NCBI GenBank assembly: GCA_963783945.1 | Contig: CAWAPS010000002.1 | Span: forward strand, 310,001 to 374,000 | Length of the DNA stretch: 64,000 bases | DNA from: CAWAPS01 sp963783945 | Lineage (GTDB): Bacteria > Actinomycetota > Acidimicrobiia > Acidimicrobiales > Palsa-688 | Direction: 5' to 3' | In this document: one piece after another, positions 51,394 through 60,502 of the stretch | Layout of the letters: every line of letters begins with the position of its first letter | Position numbering within the stretch: the stretch's first letter is position 1 | Program-made: the position numbers and the translations under genes | Notes under the pieces: generated by a model | Databases searched by the model: none | What the model was told of the DNA's origin: nothing | What the model saw: only the letters and a program-made list of their open reading frames with translations

Positions 51394-51573
51394 ATGCCGC
51401 AGCCAACCGTCGTTCTCGTCCATGCTACTGTCCACGATGCCTTCGCCCAGGACCTCCCCGGGGCGGACCGGTGGCTGATCGTTGCCAGTCAGCGGCCCAT
51501 CACGCTCGGCGCCAACACCGCCCCGACAGAGACGGCCGCCTGGAAGAACATACAGGGGGAACCCTCGTTATGA
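51394..51573 (+). CDS. Small protein coupled to the next gene
   Basis: A 59-residue ORF from ATG 51394 with AAAGGAG 6 nt upstream: PTVVLVHATVHDAFAQDLPG, ADRWLIVASQRPITLG. Its stop (TGA 51571-51573) overlaps the ATG of the next gene (ATGA at 51570), the classic layout for translational coupling. No family is recognised. The good ribosome site, codon use and overlap argue it is real. Confidence 0.6.
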   Translation: MPQPTVVLVHATVHDAFAQDLPGADRWLIVASQRPITLGANTAPTETAAWKNIQGEPSL

Positions 51574-51944
51574 ATCGCCTGTTCAAGTACGCGGTCGACC
51601 ACCGGTTCATTTTCATGTGGGCTCCGTTCGGTCTGAGACCATCGAAAGATGGCGTTTCTCTGTCGGAGAACTCGTTTGTTGCGACCTATGGGTTCCTGAA
51701 ACTCGAGACAACAATGTCGAACATCGAGCGCGCCCACGTGACCCGGGGCTACCGCTGGTGGACCGCCATCGGAGCCAGACGCTCATTTGTCGATGATGGG
51801 CTCACGTTTGGCACGAACAGAGAAGCCGGTGTGTGCGTGCATTTCCGCGAGAAGGTCCCTTCGACTCTGAAGCGCAGCGGGCACTCGGCCCTCACGGTCA
51901 CCGTGGCGGACCTCGAGGGACTCTCCAATGCTCTCGAGCCATGA
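51570..51944 (+). CDS. Conserved hypothetical protein, PH-like
   Basis: 124 residues from ATG 51570: MNRLFKYAVDHRFIFMWAPF, GLRPSKDGVSLSENSFVATY, THVTRGYRWWTAIG-like HVTRGYRWWTAIGARRSFVD, GVCVHFREKVPS and HSALTVTVADLEGL. It looks like a conserved actinobacterial protein of bacterial PH-like architecture. Function is unknown. Coupled to the 59-residue gene by ATGA. Confidence 0.75.
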   Translation: MNRLFKYAVDHRFIFMWAPFGLRPSKDGVSLSENSFVATYGFLKLETTMSNIERAHVTRGYRWWTAIGARRSFVDDGLTFGTNREAGVCVHFREKVPSTLKRSGHSALTVTVADLEGLSNALEP

Positions 51945-52049
51945 TTTCAGAACGTCACCCGACATCGACCGGGCCCGGTTCAGTCAGACTTCGGGTGGAC
52001 TGGGCGCCTGGTAATTATCGATAGGGAGACGGACCCCATCTCACCTCCG

Positions 52050-52760
52050 CTACGGCTGGGCCGCGTCACGACCCAAGCTGAGAAGTTCCTCGAAGAAGCC
52101 GCCGATCTCCCGTGCCCGGTCCACCAGGTGCACCTCCAGGATCCAGTGCCCGACCCGGCCAGACGGATCCGAGCCTCGCAGCCGCCGGTGATTGCTGGCG
52201 CAGATCAGCGAGTCGGGACGGCCACCCTCCATGTTCTCATGGGGGAATTCACCCACCAGATGGCCGCAGTGCATGTTGCCGAACTCCCAGCCCCGCTCTG
52301 CGGCCAGACGGACCACCTCGGTGTACAGGTCCGCGGCCGTGACCTCCGGCCGGGCTTCGAAGAACGCCTTGCCGGCGGCGAACACCGGCGCCAGATCATC
52401 TCGCAGCCGGACTTTGGTCGGGTCGTCGCCCAGCACCCAGGTCCGTCCGAAGTCGGCCTCCCACCCGTCGAAAACTGGGCCGAAGTCGGCAAACACGATG
52501 TCATCATCGGTCATCTCCCGATCTGGAGGGTCGACGGTATATGGCTGCAAGGTGTTCGGACCCGACCGCACGATCCGCTTGTGCCAATGCCGCTCGACGT
52601 CGAACCGGTCCGCCGCCAGCTCGGTCACGGCGCGACTCGCCTCGCTGTCCCACACACCCGGCCGCAAGATCCCCTCCCCGCCGATGGCGGTGAACAGCTC
52701 CTCCGCCGCGCTCTGTGCGTCCAAAAGGCGAGCGGCCCGAACCCGTTCGTCGTCTTCCAC
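52050..52760 (-). CDS. M24-like metallopeptidase (pita-bread fold)
   Basis: A 236-residue protein from GTG 52760: FADFGPVFDGWEADFGRTWV (metal Asp pair, DxG...D), HCGHLVGEFPHENM (His), GRVGHWILEVHLVDRAREIG (Glu) and GFFEELL (Glu). This retains the five ligands of M24 enzymes (aminopeptidase P, creatinase) in a short single-domain form. It hydrolyses C-N bonds of a small molecule or peptide. It is last in a minus-strand unit: CoA transferase, SDR, M24, with gaps of about 31 bp. Confidence 0.85.
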   Translation of the reverse strand: MEDDERVRAARLLDAQSAAEELFTAIGGEGILRPGVWDSEASRAVTELAADRFDVERHWHKRIVRSGPNTLQPYTVDPPDREMTDDDIVFADFGPVFDGWEADFGRTWVLGDDPTKVRLRDDLAPVFAAGKAFFEARPEVTAADLYTEVVRLAAERGWEFGNMHCGHLVGEFPHENMEGGRPDSLICASNHRRLRGSDPSGRVGHWILEVHLVDRAREIGGFFEELLSLGRDAAQP

Positions 52761-52791
52761 CGGTCAGTCGATACCGAAGAGTTTCACACCG

Positions 52792-53586
52792 CTACGTCGA
52801 GCTTGGCGCGTAGTCGCCACCGTGGGCGGATGCGCCGCCATCAACAACAAGGATCTGTCCGGTGATGAAGGATGCCTCGTCGGACACTAAGAAGCGCACC
52901 GCGTTGGCGATGTCCTCGGGCTGGCCGAGCCGCCCGATCAAATTCCGCTTCATCAGCTGGTCATCGGAGAGCTTCGCCGCTCCTTGACGGTTTGGATCGG
53001 GGCTAACGGTGAATCCTGGTCCTACGGCATTGCAGCGGATACCGTCGCGCCCGTGCTGGGTGGCGATGGCTCTCGTAAGCTGCGCCAGACCGGCCTTTGA
53101 TATCAGGTAGGCCGACTGTCGGGGGGCCCCTGAGCTCGCCGATCCGGACAATGTGTTGACGATGGCCCCGCCCCCACTTTGCTTCATCAACGGGATGGCA
53201 AACTTGCTGGCAATCATTGCGCCGGTGAGGTTGACCGCCATGGTCGTGTTCCAAATCTGCAGGTCCATGTCGGCAATACCACCATCGTCGACGCGGGCGA
53301 TAAGCGTTGCCGCGGCGTTGTTGAACAGAATATCCAGACCACCGAACGCGGCCTCAACCGCGTCCATCATCCCGGTGATGGACGCTTCATCGGCCAGGTC
53401 GAGCTCGTAGGCCACGGCAACTCCGCCGGCGTTGCGGATGTCCTCAGCACACGCCTCCGCCGCTTCGGCGAAAACATCAGCGACCAGAACCTTCGCGCCC
53501 TCACTCGCCAGTACTCTCGAGGTGGTAGAACCGATGTTGCCACCCCCTCCCGTGACGATCGCGCGCTTGCCCTCAAGGCGGCCCAT
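52792..53586 (-). CDS. Short-chain dehydrogenase/reductase
   Basis: A 264-residue protein: KRAIVTGGGGNIGSTTSRVL (cofactor loop GGxxNIG), LDILFNNAAATLIARVDDGG, NTLSGSASSGAPRQSAYLIS (Ser, Tyr and following K of YxxxK) and ITGQILVVDGGASAH. It is a classical SDR; Gly-Asn in place of the usual Gly-Ile is common in hydroxysteroid-type members. It sits 32 bp after the CoA transferase gene and 31 bp before the M24-like gene, so the three form an operon. Confidence 0.93.
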   Translation of the reverse strand: MGRLEGKRAIVTGGGGNIGSTTSRVLASEGAKVLVADVFAEAAEACAEDIRNAGGVAVAYELDLADEASITGMMDAVEAAFGGLDILFNNAAATLIARVDDGGIADMDLQIWNTTMAVNLTGAMIASKFAIPLMKQSGGGAIVNTLSGSASSGAPRQSAYLISKAGLAQLTRAIATQHGRDGIRCNAVGPGFTVSPDPNRQGAAKLSDDQLMKRNLIGRLGQPEDIANAVRFLVSDEASFITGQILVVDGGASAHGGDYAPSST

Positions 53587-53618
53587 GTCGCATCTCCATT
53601 CCCTCGAATGACCTTCGC

Positions 53619-54842
53619 TTATACGACAACCCCGCCGGCCCGGAGCCGGGCGATCTCCTCGGTGGAGCAGCCGAGTCCCGCCAGGACCTGGTCGGTGTGT
53701 TCGGCGAAATCGGGAGCGACCGGCGGGTCGCCGCCCTCCTCGTCGAAGAGGATGGGGGGGATCGGGAGCTTTACGCCGCCACCGGGATAATCAACGTAGC
53801 GCACGAAGCCGTTCGCCAGAATCTGGGGATCATCGAAGATCTCCCCGGGGGTCTGGCCCGCACACCAGGCACCCTTCGCGGTGACAAGGATCTCGTTCCA
53901 CTCCGTCAGCGTTTTGGACGCGAATATCTCCTCGAGGATCGCGAGTAGCTCATCGCTGTTGGCGACCCGCTCCTCGGAATGGACGAACCGGCTGTCGTTA
54001 ACGAGGTCCGGGCGCCCAAGGTGCTCGCAGAGATCGCCGTAGTCGCGATCGGAGTCACCGAGGAAGCACAAACTCAAGAAGCGATAGTCCTTGGTCTGAT
54101 ACGTCGACATAAGCGCACGGCTCACGCCCGGATAGCCCCCGCGGGAAAGCGGGCGTTTGGCAGGTGCGAGCGTCCGGGCCGGTTCCTCACCGCTCTGGGC
54201 CCGTATGAGCGCCATCCCCTGGAACCAGACTGCCGTTCCCAGCAGCGACGAGTCCACGACCGAGGCGACGCCGGTCCGCTCGCGCTGGAGCAGAGCGGCG
54301 CAGATCCCACCAGCGAAGACCAGACCCGAGATGCCGTCACCGTGGCCGACCATGTCCGGTGGCCAGTCGACCCGGGCCGCGCCCATCGACGACTCCGCCA
54401 ACGCCCCGCGGTACCACCAGGTGATTCCGTCGTACCCGGGCCGCGCCGCCTCCGGGCCCTTCGGACCGTACCCGCTTCCACGGGCGTAGATGATGTTGGG
54501 GTTGACGGCTCTGATGTCCTCGACATCGATCCGAAGCTTGCGCCGGGTGGCGGGCAGGTAGCTCGTCAGGAACACGTCAGCGTCCGCCACCAGGCGGTAC
54601 AGCAGGTCCTGGCCCTCGGGTGTCGCCAGGTTGATCGCCACCGACTTCTTGCCGCGGCTGTAGTGCTTGAATGCCGGACCGCTCCGGCCGGGCTCGAGAT
54701 TGCCGCCTCGCATCGGGTCCGGAGCGTTAGTGCTCTCGACCTTCACGACATCTGCACCCCAGTGGGCCAGGACGCCTGCCGCCGATGGGACGAATGCCCA
54801 TGCGGTCACGTCGACGATCTTGACGCCGTCGAGGATATTCAC
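53619..54842 (-). CDS. CaiB/BaiF (class III) CoA transferase
   Basis: About 407 residues from GTG 54842: LDGVKIVDVTAWAFVPSAAG, LAHWGADVVKVES (the family's 'GADVIKVE'), SYLPATRRKLRIDVEDIRAV, DGITWWYRGALAE, ASVVDSSLLGTAVW (candidate catalytic Asp region) and LTEWNEILVTAKGAWCAGQT. It moves CoA between acyl groups without ATP. It is first in the SDR and M24 operon, which suggests activation of an acid substrate. The frame is open upstream to 54911 with hydrophobic residues, but these are not conserved. Confidence 0.93.
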   Translation of the reverse strand: MNILDGVKIVDVTAWAFVPSAAGVLAHWGADVVKVESTNAPDPMRGGNLEPGRSGPAFKHYSRGKKSVAINLATPEGQDLLYRLVADADVFLTSYLPATRRKLRIDVEDIRAVNPNIIYARGSGYGPKGPEAARPGYDGITWWYRGALAESSMGAARVDWPPDMVGHGDGISGLVFAGGICAALLQRERTGVASVVDSSLLGTAVWFQGMALIRAQSGEEPARTLAPAKRPLSRGGYPGVSRALMSTYQTKDYRFLSLCFLGDSDRDYGDLCEHLGRPDLVNDSRFVHSEERVANSDELLAILEEIFASKTLTEWNEILVTAKGAWCAGQTPGEIFDDPQILANGFVRYVDYPGGGVKLPIPPILFDEEGGDPPVAPDFAEHTDQVLAGLGCSTEEIARLRAGGVVV

Positions 54843-55181
54843 GAACACCACTACCTCCGGATAGGCGCGGAAAAAACCGATGGAGCTGATCACGATGACG
54901 AAGAGGACCACTCAGGATTACCCGAATTGTCTCTCCGGAGATCTCGACTGATGGTAGCTGTGGATGTTCCCGGGGTCAATCGGCTCGGCCGGGCCTGATC
55001 AACCCGACACGCCCTGGTGCCAGATCGATCGCGGCGACCTGCGCACCGTCCACTCCCGCGAAAGCGTCTCCGCCGCGGATCGGGGGATCCCCGCCAGAAT
55101 GGGCTCCCACGTGTCCGCCGTCCCGGGATTGCCGTGAACCGGCGCGCCCTGAATCATGGAAGCCACTGAGAGAATGGGTGG
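54843..55181. other. 340-bp intergenic region, possible alpha/beta-hydrolase remnant (minus, about 55075-55165)
   Basis: On the minus strand IQGAPVHGNPGTADTWEPILAG resembles the 'vHGNPgtad.WepLla' start of alpha/beta hydrolases, with nothing after it. The rest has no gene. The region separates the minus operon from the plus methyltransferase. Confidence 0.3.
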
Positions 55182-55823
55182 ATGGGCAGGACTCCGGAGG
55201 ACCGGGAAGCCAGGGACGACCGGTACTTCGACCGATGGTCGAGACGATATGACCGCTCTTTGGCCCAATCGTTGCTGTTCGGACCGGTCCAGCGATCCGT
55301 GGTGGCCACCCTCGCCCCCCTCATCCCAGAGCCCCGGGTGATCCTGGACATCGGCTGTGGCACGGGGCGGCTGTTGGAACGAGTCGGGGCCGTCGTTCCA
55401 TCGGCGGCGCTCGTCGGTCTCGATCGATCGGCGGGCATGGCAGAGGCAGCCAGGCGCCTGCGACCTCACCTCGGGATCGAGCGCGGAACCGCCGACGCTC
55501 TACCGCACCCGGACGGCTGCTTCGACGCCGTCATGACCACGATCTCCTTTCACCACTGGTCGGACAAAACTGCTGCCTTGGCCGAGGTGTGCCGCGTGCT
55601 CCGCCCGGGCGGCCTGTTCGCCTTGACCGACGTGAGCATCGACGATCTGCCTGGTTGGCCGAGACCTCTATGGACCCTGGCCCGCCGCCAAATGGACGAT
55701 ATGCCGTCCCTCGGTGAGCGCGACGGCCTGATCGAACAGGCCGGTCTCCGGGTGCTCAACGTCTACCCGACGCTGCACCGCCGTTGGATCGCCCTCACCC
55801 TTGCCGAGCGGCCCGCATCCTGA
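55182..55823 (+). CDS. Class I SAM-dependent methyltransferase
   Basis: A 213-residue protein: RYFDRWSRRYDRSLAQSLLF, VILDIGCGTGRLLERVGAVV (SAM motif I), VGLDRSAGMAEAARRL, GTADALPHPDGCFDAVMTTI and EVCRVLRPGGLFALTDVSI. It is a UbiE-like fold, often acting on quinones or small aromatics. It starts the plus-strand group that continues with the PhyH-like dioxygenase, 71 bp later. Confidence 0.92.
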   Translation: MGRTPEDREARDDRYFDRWSRRYDRSLAQSLLFGPVQRSVVATLAPLIPEPRVILDIGCGTGRLLERVGAVVPSAALVGLDRSAGMAEAARRLRPHLGIERGTADALPHPDGCFDAVMTTISFHHWSDKTAALAEVCRVLRPGGLFALTDVSIDDLPGWPRPLWTLARRQMDDMPSLGERDGLIEQAGLRVLNVYPTLHRRWIALTLAERPAS

Positions 55824-55894
55824 CCGTCGAGTCGGAAGCTCGTTAGCGACTACGCTGCCGGGCGGAAACACGCCCTGACGGACCTGGGGGAAGA

Positions 55895-56761
55895 ATGCAT
55901 CGAGACGGTATCCGGACGGTTACGGCCGAGGAGGTCGAGCACTACAGCGATCGCGGGTGGGTGAAGCTGGACCAACTTCTCTCACCCGAGTTGACAGCGA
56001 AGCTGCTAGACCGAGCCAAGCGCTTTGTCGGCCCCGACGGCATCGATCACTCTGCCCGGCCCGACCTTGACCTCGACATCCCTTTCTGGCAGGACTACCA
56101 CGATGTGGTCCAGGAGGACGATCTCTTTGCCGACATGGGATTGAGCGCGGGAATGGGCGCGAACGCGCAGTTGATGATGCGGCGCACCGCGGGCGTACTG
56201 CTGTGGTCGAACCTGCTCGCGGTGAAGATCGGGGTCAAGCAGAATTCACCGATTGGGAGCGACCCGACCTTGTTCCATCAGGACGGTCCAGATCTGCCGA
56301 TTGACCGGTCGAGTTGGGTGCGCTTTTGGATCGCGCTCGACCATGTCACGCCCGATATGGGACCCGTCCATTTCGTCGATCGATCCCATCTCAGCGGGCT
56401 GATCGGGACCACGCACTTCACCGCCGGCGATCCCGACGCGGCACTGTTTGAAGATTTTCCAGAGTTGGCGCGCCGAGGCCTCAGCGAAGCGGTCGAGTTC
56501 CGCCCCGGCGACGCCACGGTACACTCGATGTTCACGGTGCACGGTGGGCAGGCCAACGAAACCAACAAGCCGCGCTGGACGTTGATTCTCACCTACTTGG
56601 CTGACGACGTGCGCTACACGGGCAGCCAACTCTGCGCCGATGAGAACATGCGGAAGGTACGCAAGTCCGGTCTCGCTCCAGGCGATACCTTCGGGGGTCC
56701 TCTGTACCCGCGTGTTTGTGACGCCGTTGGGGCGGGCCATAGCGCACCACGTCCCAGATAG
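55895..56761 (+). CDS. Phytanoyl-CoA dioxygenase family (PhyH) Fe(II)/2-oxoglutarate oxygenase
   Basis: A 288-residue protein with GGGGGAAG before the ATG. TLFHQDGPDLPIDRSSWVRF holds the HxD iron ligands, FWIALDHVTPDMGPVHFVD is the conserved jelly-roll stretch, and VEFRPGDATVHSMFTVHGGQ has the distal His, followed by KPRWTLILTYL with the 2-oxoglutarate Arg. It likely hydroxylates an alkyl or acyl substrate. In line with the nearby CoA transferase, P450s and SDR, a catabolic role is plausible. Confidence 0.9.
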   Translation: MHRDGIRTVTAEEVEHYSDRGWVKLDQLLSPELTAKLLDRAKRFVGPDGIDHSARPDLDLDIPFWQDYHDVVQEDDLFADMGLSAGMGANAQLMMRRTAGVLLWSNLLAVKIGVKQNSPIGSDPTLFHQDGPDLPIDRSSWVRFWIALDHVTPDMGPVHFVDRSHLSGLIGTTHFTAGDPDAALFEDFPELARRGLSEAVEFRPGDATVHSMFTVHGGQANETNKPRWTLILTYLADDVRYTGSQLCADENMRKVRKSGLAPGDTFGGPLYPRVCDAVGAGHSAPRPR

Positions 56762-56894
56762 GATCCAATTGCCGCCAAGCGCTCTCCTGGCTGGGTCGCT
56801 TCTGGTTGGGCTCGCTTATCCGACAAGCACAACTTTCAGAAGCCGGATAGCTTGGGTGGCCGTCGGTACGATCGCCCAGTGAAGGGAGAGCGTC

Positions 56895-57335
56895 ATGACT
56901 GATCACCAGACGCCGGCACAATCAGAAGCCGCCGAGCGACAAGTCGTGGAGTGCGGGGGGCTACGGTTCGAGGCGACCTTCCGAACGCCTGTGGGGGCCA
57001 CCCTGCGCGTGTCCGGCGATGTGGACGGCCATCTCACCGACCTTGTCCGCTTCGACGACTTCGTCGAGGGACCCCATTACCACATTCCCGCCTCCGGCGA
57101 TCCGATCCCCTTCGACCGAGTGGCACTGGGAGAGCCGTTGACCTGGTTCATCTCCCAGCTACGCGACCACCTCGCGGAGCTGCTCACCGAGGCGGGGTTC
57201 GCCCGGATCCTGTCTGACGTCGACCTCGCTGCCGTCACAGATCACGCACAGGACATCAGGAAGGCGATGGAAGCCTGCGTTCCCGAGGGCTACGCACGAG
57301 TCCCCGGCATCGGGCTGCGACGATCCTCCGCTTGA
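56895..57335 (+). CDS. Conserved hypothetical protein
   Basis: A 146-residue protein with AGGGAG before the ATG. VECGGLRFEATFRTPVGATL, VRFDDFVEGPHYHIPASGDP, LTWFISQLRDHLAELLTEAG and VPEGYARVPGIGLRRS. No family is recognised. The 'GPHYHIP' motif with two His could bind metal. Tail-to-tail with the selO gene, 18 bp apart. Confidence 0.65.
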   Translation: MTDHQTPAQSEAAERQVVECGGLRFEATFRTPVGATLRVSGDVDGHLTDLVRFDDFVEGPHYHIPASGDPIPFDRVALGEPLTWFISQLRDHLAELLTEAGFARILSDVDLAAVTDHAQDIRKAMEACVPEGYARVPGIGLRRSSA

Positions 57336-57353
57336 TAAGGGGCATCAATGGTT

Positions 57354-58838
57354 TCAGGTCCCACAGAACGTGCGGTACGGCGCGAAGCTCGGCGGGGCTG
57401 GTACCGCGTAGGCCTCCAGACCGGGGCGTTCGTCGAACGGCTGGACGAGCACGCCGAGCAGGCGTAGGAACGGTTCCAGGTCGCCGTCGGTTGCGGCGGC
57501 CAAAACTTCTTCCACCTGGTGGTTGCGCGGGATGTAGACAGGGTTTACCCGGTCCATTGCTGCCGCGATGGCCTCTTCTGGTTCACGGGTCTGGAACGAG
57601 AGCAGGGTCCGCCACCGGACCGCCCACCCGTCGAATCCGGACCGGTTGACGAAGAGCGATCGGGCACGTGTCGCTTCTCCGAGTATTGACGACGACAGCG
57701 CCCGGAAACACGAAGTGAAGTCGATTTTCTCTGACTGGAGCAACGCCAGCAGGTCATCGATCAGCTCGCCGGTGCCGGGTTGGGCGTCGCCGAGGCCCAA
57801 CTTGGCACGCATCCCATCATCCCAGTAGCCGTGATAGCGGTCGGTGAAGGACTGCAGCACGTCGGTGGCCGCGGCGATGGCCGCATCCGTCTCGGCGTCC
57901 AACAGGGGCAGCAACGTCTCGGCCAACCGCGCCAGATTCCACTGCGCGACGCGCGGCTGGTTGCCGTAGGCGTAACGGCCGCCAGCATCGATCGAACTGA
58001 ACACGGTGGCGGGGTCGAAGGCATCCATGAACGCGCAGGGCCCGAAATCGATGGTCTCGCCGGAGATCGTCATGTTGTCGGTGTTCATGACACCGTGGAT
58101 GAAGCCTACGAGCATCCAGCGGGCCACCAGCGATGCCTGGGCATCGACTACGCCCTCGAGGAAGGCTAGGTACGGGTTCCCCGCCTCGACAGCCTGAGGA
58201 TAGTGACGGATAATCGCGTGGTCCGCGAGGCGCCGCACAAGCGTCGGATCGCCGTGGGCGGCAGCGTACTGGAACGTACCGACGCGCAGATGGCTCGCCG
58301 CGACTCGGACGAGCACCGCGCCGGGGAGGATGGTGTCGCGGACGATCTGCTCGCCGGTCGCCACCACAGCCAGCGCCCTGGTGGTGGGGATGCCGAGTGA
58401 ATGCATGGCCTCGCCGATCAGGTACTCGCGCAACATCGGGCCGACGGCTGCCTTCCCGTCACCACCTCGCGCGAAAGGCGTGGGACCCGAGCCCTTCAGG
58501 TGCAGGTCCCGCCGGCGTCCATGCCCATCCAGGACCTCTCCGAGCAGTAGCGCCCGACCATCGCCGAGCCGGGGGGAGAACCCACCGAACTGATGGCCTG
58601 CGTACGCCTGGGCCACGGGCGACGCCCCCGGGGCGGTGGCGTTGCCTACGAGAACGGCGACACTGTCGGCTGCTCTGAGCGCGTCGGGATCGACGCCCAG
58701 CTCCGTCGCCAACTCCTCGTTGACCACCAGCAATCTGGGCGCCGGCGCAGACGCCGCCCGCCACGGCTCGTACAAGCCCCTCATGTCACGAACAAAAGAG
58801 TTGTCGAACTCGAACAATGGCCTGACCGCGACGCTCAC
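57354..58838 (-). CDS. selO: SelO (YdiU) protein adenylyltransferase
   Basis: About 494 residues from GTG 58838. YAGHQFGGFSPRLGDGRALL, DLHLKGSGPTPFARGGDGKA, LREYLIGEAMHSLGIPTTRA, FIHGVMNTDNMTISGETIDF and FGPCAFMDAFDP are the SelO signature: a pseudokinase that transfers AMP from ATP to Ser, Thr or Tyr of proteins in redox stress. The protein ends FCGT: the Cys stands where the selenocysteine of eukaryotic SelO lies near the C-terminus. Divergent from the amidase. A longer N-terminus is possible. Confidence 0.94.
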   Translation of the reverse strand: MSVAVRPLFEFDNSFVRDMRGLYEPWRAASAPAPRLLVVNEELATELGVDPDALRAADSVAVLVGNATAPGASPVAQAYAGHQFGGFSPRLGDGRALLLGEVLDGHGRRRDLHLKGSGPTPFARGGDGKAAVGPMLREYLIGEAMHSLGIPTTRALAVVATGEQIVRDTILPGAVLVRVAASHLRVGTFQYAAAHGDPTLVRRLADHAIIRHYPQAVEAGNPYLAFLEGVVDAQASLVARWMLVGFIHGVMNTDNMTISGETIDFGPCAFMDAFDPATVFSSIDAGGRYAYGNQPRVAQWNLARLAETLLPLLDAETDAAIAAATDVLQSFTDRYHGYWDDGMRAKLGLGDAQPGTGELIDDLLALLQSEKIDFTSCFRALSSSILGEATRARSLFVNRSGFDGWAVRWRTLLSFQTREPEEAIAAAMDRVNPVYIPRNHQVEEVLAAATDGDLEPFLRLLGVLVQPFDERPGLEAYAVPAPPSFAPYRTFCGT

Positions 58839-58991
58839 CAACACCACGCTAGTCCGCGGAAGCCGGAAATCCGATACCGCAAACTGCCGGGGCAGAGGGT
58901 TCCAAGGTTTCGGGTGCGATTTCACGACTGCCTGCCCGAACAGCACCGCGATCCCTGAAAGCCTGATCGGGAGGACCCGCCTGACTGCATC

Positions 58992-59008
58992 GGAACAGCT
59001 ACCGTTCC
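58992..59008. promoter_or_regulatory. Inverted repeat before the amidase gene
   Basis: GGAAC (58992-58996) and GTTCC (59004-59008) around 7 bp, in the 190-bp space between selO and the divergent amidase. A possible operator; no promoter can be placed with confidence. Confidence 0.3.
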
Positions 59009-59029
59009 CATCGACTCGAGGAGGACAGA

Positions 59030-60388
59030 TTGGCCGAGGAGTTGACGTGGGCGCCCGTGTGGCGGATCAGCGAGCTGATCGGGGCCAAGGAGGCGTCGCC
59101 GGTCGAGGTGCTGGAGCACTTTCTTAGTCGGATCGAGGAGCATCAGGGGGTGCTCCGGGCGTTCGATCATCTTGACGTGGAGCGGGCGCGCCGGGAGGCA
59201 AAGGCAGCGGAGACCGCGGTGTTGGCGGGAGATCCGTTGGGTCTGCTGCATGGGATCCCCATAGCGGTGAAGGGTCATCTCGATATCGAGGGGCTCCCGC
59301 AGACTCCGCCGTTCGGCACCGGCATAGCCAGGCACGACGATCTCAGCGTGGAGCGGTTGCGCCGCGCCGGGGCGGTGATCGTGGGACATACCGGCATGCC
59401 GGTATATGCCGGCGACGGCAGTTTCGACTACGAGGCGACGGCTCGCAATCCGTGGGATCCCTCTCGCACGCCCGGAATCTCCAGTGCCGGCAGCGCGGCG
59501 GCGGTCGCCGCCGGGTTGGTGCCGGTGGCGCTCGGCTCCGACGGTGGTGGCTCGACGCGCCTTCCGGCCGCATATTCGGGTCTGGTGGGCGTCCATCCGA
59601 CCGCCGGGCTGGTCCCATGGCTCGGCGCCATGCAGAGCGCCACCTCGACAATCGGGCCCATCGCGCGCGACGTTCTTGGCGCCGCCGCGGTGCTGTCGGT
59701 GATCGCCGGTCCGGACGGCCGTGACCAGATCGGGCTGCACGTGGAGATGCCCGACCCCCGCAGCGAGCTCGACCTCGATGTCGAGGGACTCAAGCTGGCG
59801 TGGACCGACGATTTCGGGTTCGCGCTGGACTACGCGGTAGACGAGAGCCCCCGGGTGATCCGCGGTATCCGGGAGGCTGCCTTCGCCTTGAGCAGCCTCG
59901 GCGTCACGGTCGAGCCCACCTACGAGCAGTGGGAGGACTACGCCATCGTCACCCGGGCGAATTTCGCCGCGGCGGGGGTGGCGAGCATGGGACTCGAGGG
60001 CGGCGGCAGCACAGACGACCTCATCCGGGCCGCCACCGCGCTGCGTCACCGCAACTGGCTGCGGTTCCGGAAGCTGTTTGCCGAGTACGACCTCTTGCTC
60101 TGTCCGACTATCCACAGCGTTGCGCCGACGATCGAGGTCTTCGCCACTCGAATTCCTTCAGGAATGTCAATCGTGGAGGGTGGTCCCGGACCAGGCAGTT
60201 ATTCGGTCTACACCGGCCAGTTCAACTTGTTGAAGTTTCCTGCCGTGTCGGTGCCATGCGGCTTCGTCGACGGTTTGCCCGTCGGCCTGCAGATTGTCGG
60301 GTTCCCCGGCTGCGACCCCAAGGTGCTCCGCCTGGCCCACGCCTTCCGCCGGGCATTTCCTCATGACCAGCGCCCACCGGCCAGTTAG
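59030..60388 (+). CDS. Amidase-signature family hydrolase
   Basis: 452 residues from TTG 59030 after GAGGAGGACA. LLHGIPIAVKGHLDIEG holds the catalytic Lys, PGISSAGSAAAVAAGLVPVA the cis-Ser region and GSDGGGSTRLPAAYSGLVG the nucleophile Ser (usually GSDTGGSIR). The canonical GGSSGGS is here GISSAGS, a mild change outside the triad. It cleaves amides or nitrile-derived amides. C-terminal SVPCGFVDGLPVGLQIVG is standard. No signal peptide. No nitrile hydratase nearby. Confidence 0.92.
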   Translation: MAEELTWAPVWRISELIGAKEASPVEVLEHFLSRIEEHQGVLRAFDHLDVERARREAKAAETAVLAGDPLGLLHGIPIAVKGHLDIEGLPQTPPFGTGIARHDDLSVERLRRAGAVIVGHTGMPVYAGDGSFDYEATARNPWDPSRTPGISSAGSAAAVAAGLVPVALGSDGGGSTRLPAAYSGLVGVHPTAGLVPWLGAMQSATSTIGPIARDVLGAAAVLSVIAGPDGRDQIGLHVEMPDPRSELDLDVEGLKLAWTDDFGFALDYAVDESPRVIRGIREAAFALSSLGVTVEPTYEQWEDYAIVTRANFAAAGVASMGLEGGGSTDDLIRAATALRHRNWLRFRKLFAEYDLLLCPTIHSVAPTIEVFATRIPSGMSIVEGGPGPGSYSVYTGQFNLLKFPAVSVPCGFVDGLPVGLQIVGFPGCDPKVLRLAHAFRRAFPHDQRPPAS

Positions 60389-60502
60389 GGCTCACCCCCA
60401 CGCCCGGGAGACGAGGTGGCCGAACCGGAGCAGTAGGTCGTGGTCGTGGAGCCGATCAACAGGTGGATCCCAGGACCAACCACACCGGCCGGGTGCCGGC
60501 CC

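Noticed and set aside
51394..51944. Overlapping small gene pair as a toxin-antitoxin system
   Set aside because: Neither product resembles a known toxin or antitoxin; the second looks like a PH-like conserved protein.
57354..57365. SelO as a selenoprotein here
   Set aside because: The C-terminal residue is encoded by a Cys codon and the stop follows two residues later; no TGA-Sec pattern.
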